Assembly: GCA_024741835.1 (NCBI GenBank)
Contig: JAENRP010000244.1
Span: 1 to 64,000, forward strand
Length of the DNA stretch: 64,000 nucleotides
Reading direction: 5' to 3'
Origin: Diplocarpon mali
Lineage: Eukaryota > Ascomycota > Leotiomycetes > Helotiales > Drepanopezizaceae
The position numbers and the translations under genes are program-made. Every line of letters starts with the position of its first letter. The first letter of the stretch is position 1. Under the pieces are notes generated by a model that was given only the letters and a program-made list of their open reading frames with translations, was not told where the DNA came from and made no database searches. Of the stretch, positions 61,222 through 64,000 are shown one piece after another.

Positions 61222-61528
61222 TATAATAATATAGAACTGCTAAAGTGCAAGATTAAGTATAGTAGTAAGAAGTGGTACAAAAGGCGTATTCTATAGGTCT
61301 AATATAAAGGAAACGAAGAAGTTAAAGAGCCCTCCTTAAGGGAGAGCCCTTCTTCCTTATATATATAAGCAGCTTAAGGCTCTTTGTCTATTTATATAAT
61401 ATTATATAAGAATATCCTTTTGCACCTTTGGGGTCGATTTGAGATAACCTTGCATTGAATCGAGATTGCGAAACCTTAAAACGCTATACTCTTAGGTAAT
61501 TGCACCAAGTGGAGGTGCAGCCGTTATA
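61222..61528 (-). repeat. G right LTR (5' LTR), 307 bp
   Basis: Begins TATAATAATATAG (the left copy has TGTAATGACATAG) and ends GCCGTTATA. Equal length to its partner. Confidence 0.95.
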
Positions 61529-61533
61529 AGTAC

Positions 61534-62450
61534 TTTTAAATAAATATTTTTATAGCTATCTTTTAAGCGTTATAGGTGATTTCGCCTTAGTAGTTGCTAA
61601 AATGGGTTTAAAGGTACTTGATCTAATAGGGGTCGATAGCTAAGACTAAAGGTCAGATAATTAAAAGGTAGTAGTCTAAGGGAGGCAATAAGTCGGCGGT
61701 AAGGGATTGAGTGTTCTAAGGACTAGCACTTAAAGAAGAAGGGGCAGTAGCATTATTTTAAAGAGCAGCGGCTATAATAGCGCTAATGAGGTTCGCGATT
61801 TCGGCCTGCTAAGCAGCTAAGAAGAGAGGGGCCGATATAGTAAGGGTAGATATTATTAGAGAGAGTATATCTTCTTCCTTAACTTCAATCGATAGAAAAG
61901 GAGTATTTCGAGAATCTACTTATAGGCTAAGCCTAAGAGTAGAATCTGTACTAAAGGAGGTAACTTCTTAAGTAGGCTTAAGAGGGGGAATATCTCTAGG
62001 ACTAGGGTTGGCAGTAAGGCCTATAGAACTAGTAGTAGTAAGGCCTATAGAACTGGTGGCAGTAAGGCTTATAGAACTAATAGCAGTAAGGCCTAGTAGT
62101 AGAGGTGCGGTTAACCTTTTACTCCTTTTAAGTGGTATAAGATTAGAGGTTATAAGTACTAACTCTTCTTATATTATCTGATTTAGTCTAAAGGGACCTA
62201 ATGCTAAATAGTGACCTATTTAAAAGGAGGAAGATTAGTATAGGTAGAGCTATATACGTTCTTAAAGCCTTCTAATAGAGTATATATTAAGGTATTATAG
62301 GTTTATAGATCTTAAGAAAGAAGGTTTTACTTTAGGATTATATCTTTTCGCTAATTAGGAGTTGCAATAAGGTTATTTAAGGGTATAGTGCAAATCTGGG
62401 GAAGTAGGGTTTAAGGATCTAAAGCTTATCACTTTACTAAAGTTGACCTA
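61534..62450 (-). pseudogene. F gag N-terminal part
   Basis: Continuation of F gag right of the G insertion, minus strand. It contains a palindrome at 61918-61940 and a 24-bp tandem repeat at 62013-62092. The protein region is low-complexity (Thr/Ser/Leu/Gly-rich), as gag N-termini often are. The start codon was not identified with confidence. Confidence 0.6.
62011..62095. repeat. 24-bp tandem repeat in F gag, about four units
   Basis: The motif AGTAAGGCCTATAGAACT begins at 62013, 62037, 62061 and 62085, exactly 24 bp (eight codons) apart, so it keeps frame. Confidence 0.85.
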
Positions 62451-63126
62451 ATCTCTAATAGTATAGTATAACCTATTAAGGCTGATTAAGTCTTTATATA
62501 TATATATAGGTATAGGTCCCTTAGTTTTGTACTTAAGTATTCGAAGGAAGGAGTAAGGAGCTTTAAAGAGTATAAGGAGAGTTGTCGATAAGTATAGGTC
62601 AATAGGGAGTATAAAGAAGGTCGATGACTTATTTATAAAGAGGGTTCTTTAAAAAGTCGAATTGTATTTAAGGGTTTTAAAGGAGTAAGGAGCTTTAAAG
62701 AGTATAAGGAGAGTTATCGATAAGTATAGGTTGATATAGTATAGAGTGTTTATAAGGGAGGGAGAGAGTTAAGAAAAGAAAAGTTATTATACTACTTTAG
62801 GCAGCAGCCTATATTAGCAAAGCAAAGGTATAATAAATAAATTTTTTTTTTCTTTTCGAATTGAAATTAAAGGTGAATTTCTATTTGCAAAATAGGGTAG
62901 GTAAGAGGTCGAAAAAACGAGCTAATCTTATATTCGAAGGTTATTATTCAGCTTTCTTCAAAAACTAGATTAGTAAGATCTAGGCGCTATATATAAGTTG
63001 CTTAAGGTAGTTTGTAATAGAAGAGTCGAGATTAAGAGATTAAGTTACTTAAAGCAGTTCGAAGTGACGATTCTAAAGGGGGTAGATATTAAGCTTCTTA
63101 GCAGAGGTTAAGTAGATCTTTTCTTA
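62451..63126 (-). other. F leader with a duplicated segment
   Basis: Non-coding region between gag and the 5' (right) LTR. A segment of about 52 bp containing GGAGCTTTAAAGAGTATAAG occurs at 62548-62600 and again 132 bp on at 62680-62732. Purine-rich in plus, with no gene seen. The primer site should lie just left of 63127, but I cannot match it to a specific tRNA. Confidence 0.6.
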
Positions 63127-63377
63127 TATTACAACTTACTCTAAAGCATATAAAGGGGCGATAATCGAATAATGCTAATTGTATTACCTTAAGAGGTACG
63201 CTATATAATAGAGAAGAAAAGATAAAGAAGAGAGAGTCTTTAGTAGAGCTCCTTTAAAATAAGTATAGGTGCTTTACTAGTATGCATATGATCTAGCCAC
63301 CTTGCTACCTTAGCATGCACCTGACTTCAATACGTGATATGACCGTGCACAACCGTGCCCGTGATGCGGCCGTAACA
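63127..63377 (-). repeat. F right LTR (5' LTR), 251 bp
   Basis: Begins TATTACAAC (TGTTACGAC mutated) and ends GCCGTAACA. Same length as the left copy; more CA-to-TA change in its left half. Confidence 0.95.
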
Positions 63378-63382
63378 AGGTG

Positions 63383-63559
63383 CAAACGACGATATTAGAT
63401 GTCTTGATTCATAAGAGCTCTTTAACTAAGAGCTATTTAAGGTAAGCGGGCTTCTTAGAGAAGCCGCTAAGTCATATGGCAAGTCATATGACATATTATG
63501 TATATGATATATTATATGACAGATTATATGACAAACATGTGACGGGCATACCTGCAACA
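63383..63559 (-). repeat. B right LTR (5' LTR), last 177 bp
   Basis: Matches 6169-6345, ending CCTGCAACA with the intact CA terminus. It follows the second copy of the F target site AGGTG (63378-63382). Confidence 0.95.
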
Positions 63560-64000
63560 TAATAATAATACTATAATATAAGTTTCCCTTCCTATTAGCA
63601 GAAGTCGTTATACTATACTAGTATTAATAAGAAGCATAGAGACGCCTATCATACTAAGACCTAGTTCCTCTAATACTAATAGCAAGCTATTAAGAAGAAG
63701 TAGGCGCTTTATAAAGAGAGTATTATCTAATGATAGATCTCCTTGCCTATTAAAGAAGACAAAAGGAAATTAACACCTGAGTTAGTACTACTTTTAATGA
63801 TTTTTTTAAAGAGATTCTATAGTTTGCTTATTAGTTTTACTAGTTTCATTTTCTAACTCCTAGGCCTAGCCTATAGGTGAAAAGCGCATATAAAAAAAAC
63901 ACTCTTCTTTTTTTTTCTTTCTTTACCTTTAATAATAATATAGCCCTAGTTTAAGCCTTTTAATATATTAATTTGCTTGCACTTAGGGTTTTACTAATAA
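63560..64000 (+). mobile_element. Element A1, part 2: resumes after the B insertion
   Basis: After the TSD copy TAATA (63560-63564) the sequence picks up exactly where 6098 left off, matching D at about 46760-47210. It holds the last codons of accessory ORF 2, a 23-bp palindrome at 63856-63878 and a run of A then T that corresponds to the N gap in D. By comparison with D, the 3' LTR of A1 should start roughly 90 bases beyond the window end. Confidence 0.9.

Larger units (their letters stand above)
25932..61528 (-). mobile_element. Element G: Ty3/gypsy retrotransposon
   Basis: 307-bp LTRs (TGTAATGAC...GTTATA) and TSD AGTAC (25927-25931, 61529-61533). Internal sequence without passengers is 26239-26484 plus 54537-61221, about 6.9 kb. 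Minus-oriented: polypurine tract beside the left LTR, gag at the right. It carries an extra plus-strand ORF between integrase and the left LTR. I found no 23-bp palindrome in it. Confidence 0.95.
20506..63377 (-). mobile_element. Element F: Ty3/gypsy retrotransposon
   Basis: 251-bp LTRs (TGTTACG...CGTAACA) and TSD AGGTG (20501-20505, 63378-63382); the uninterrupted target is visible in the B left LTR at about 6164-6168. Without passengers the internal region is 20757-25931 plus 61534-63126, about 6.8 kb. A purine tract beside the left LTR (minus AAAGGGGGGGGGTAG) shows minus orientation. Order from right to left: leader, gag, zinc knuckle, protease, RT, RNase H, integrase. G is inserted in gag. 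Confidence 0.95.
6099..63559 (-). mobile_element. Element B: Ty1/copia retrotransposon (outermost complete element)
   Basis: Bounded by 247-bp LTRs and the TSD TAATA. Without its passengers, B is 6099-8116, 11029-13864, 20055-20505 and 63383-63559, about 5.5 kb, normal for copia. It is minus-oriented: a purine tract (minus AAAGGGG) abuts the left LTR, and a tRNA-iMet-like primer site (minus GGTTATGAGCCCC) abuts the right LTR. The gag-pol order from right to left is gag, zinc knuckle, integrase, RT, RNase H. C and E sit in its body and F in its right LTR. Confidence 0.93.

Noticed and set aside
1..64000. tRNA, rRNA, centromeric satellite or telomeric repeats
   Set aside because: I looked for cloverleaf-like tRNA arms, rRNA-like GC blocks and TTAGGG-type repeats and saw none; the whole window is explained by retrotransposons.

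Overview
This window is a block of filamentous-ascomycete (Pezizomycotina) heterochromatin made almost wholly of LTR retrotransposons nested inside one another. I see no host gene, tRNA or rRNA. The DNA is strongly A+T-rich, TA dinucleotides are in excess, and the retroelement frames are riddled with TAA/TAG where Gln or Trp would stand while TGA is rare. That is the mark of repeat-induced point mutation (RIP, CpA to TpA). The species cannot be told from the sequence.

Reading LTR pairs and target-site duplications (TSDs) resolves the block into nine elements plus one solo LTR. A1 (1-6098 and 63560-64000) is the 3' part of a giant Ty3/gypsy-like element. It is split by B (Ty1/copia, minus, 6099-63559, TSD TAATA). 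B holds C (short gypsy derivative, plus, 8117-11024, TSD GTAC) and E (copia, plus, 13865-20049, TSD ATATA) in its body, and F (gypsy, minus, 20506-63377, TSD AGGTG) in its right LTR. F holds G (gypsy, minus, 25932-61528, TSD AGTAC). G holds H (copia, E family, minus, 26485-54531, TSD AGTAG). H holds I (same family, minus, 31639-53539, TSD AACTC). I holds D (giant gypsy, plus, 31782-47541, TSD GTAG) in its left LTR. The chain A1>B>F>G>H>I>D is seven levels deep. A GC-richer solo LTR (1596-1894, TSD TAAGG) sits in A1. LTR lengths within each pair agree (245, 246, 247, 195, 251 and 307 bp), including the two LTRs that are themselves split.

Three things go beyond ordinary nested junk. First, a 23-bp near-perfect palindrome (arm ACTCGCAGGCC, one centre base, complementary arm) recurs at more than 70 places in copia and gypsy elements alike. 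It occurs singly or in arrays with periods of 39, 45 or 48 bp, always multiples of three inside coding regions. I found none in any LTR and none in G. Second, D is 15.76 kb and carries, downstream of gag-pol, two long paralogous ORFs (39623-~42960 and 43519-46977) that I do not recognise; A1 keeps a second copy. Third, G carries an Ala/Gln-rich, Cys-containing ORF antisense to pol between integrase and the 3' LTR, in a less mutated island.

All coding regions are pseudogenes. Domain calls below come from reading through RIP stops by eye, so domain borders are approximate; LTR and TSD borders are exact to the base as far as I can read them. The one assembly gap is 31 Ns at 47095-47125.
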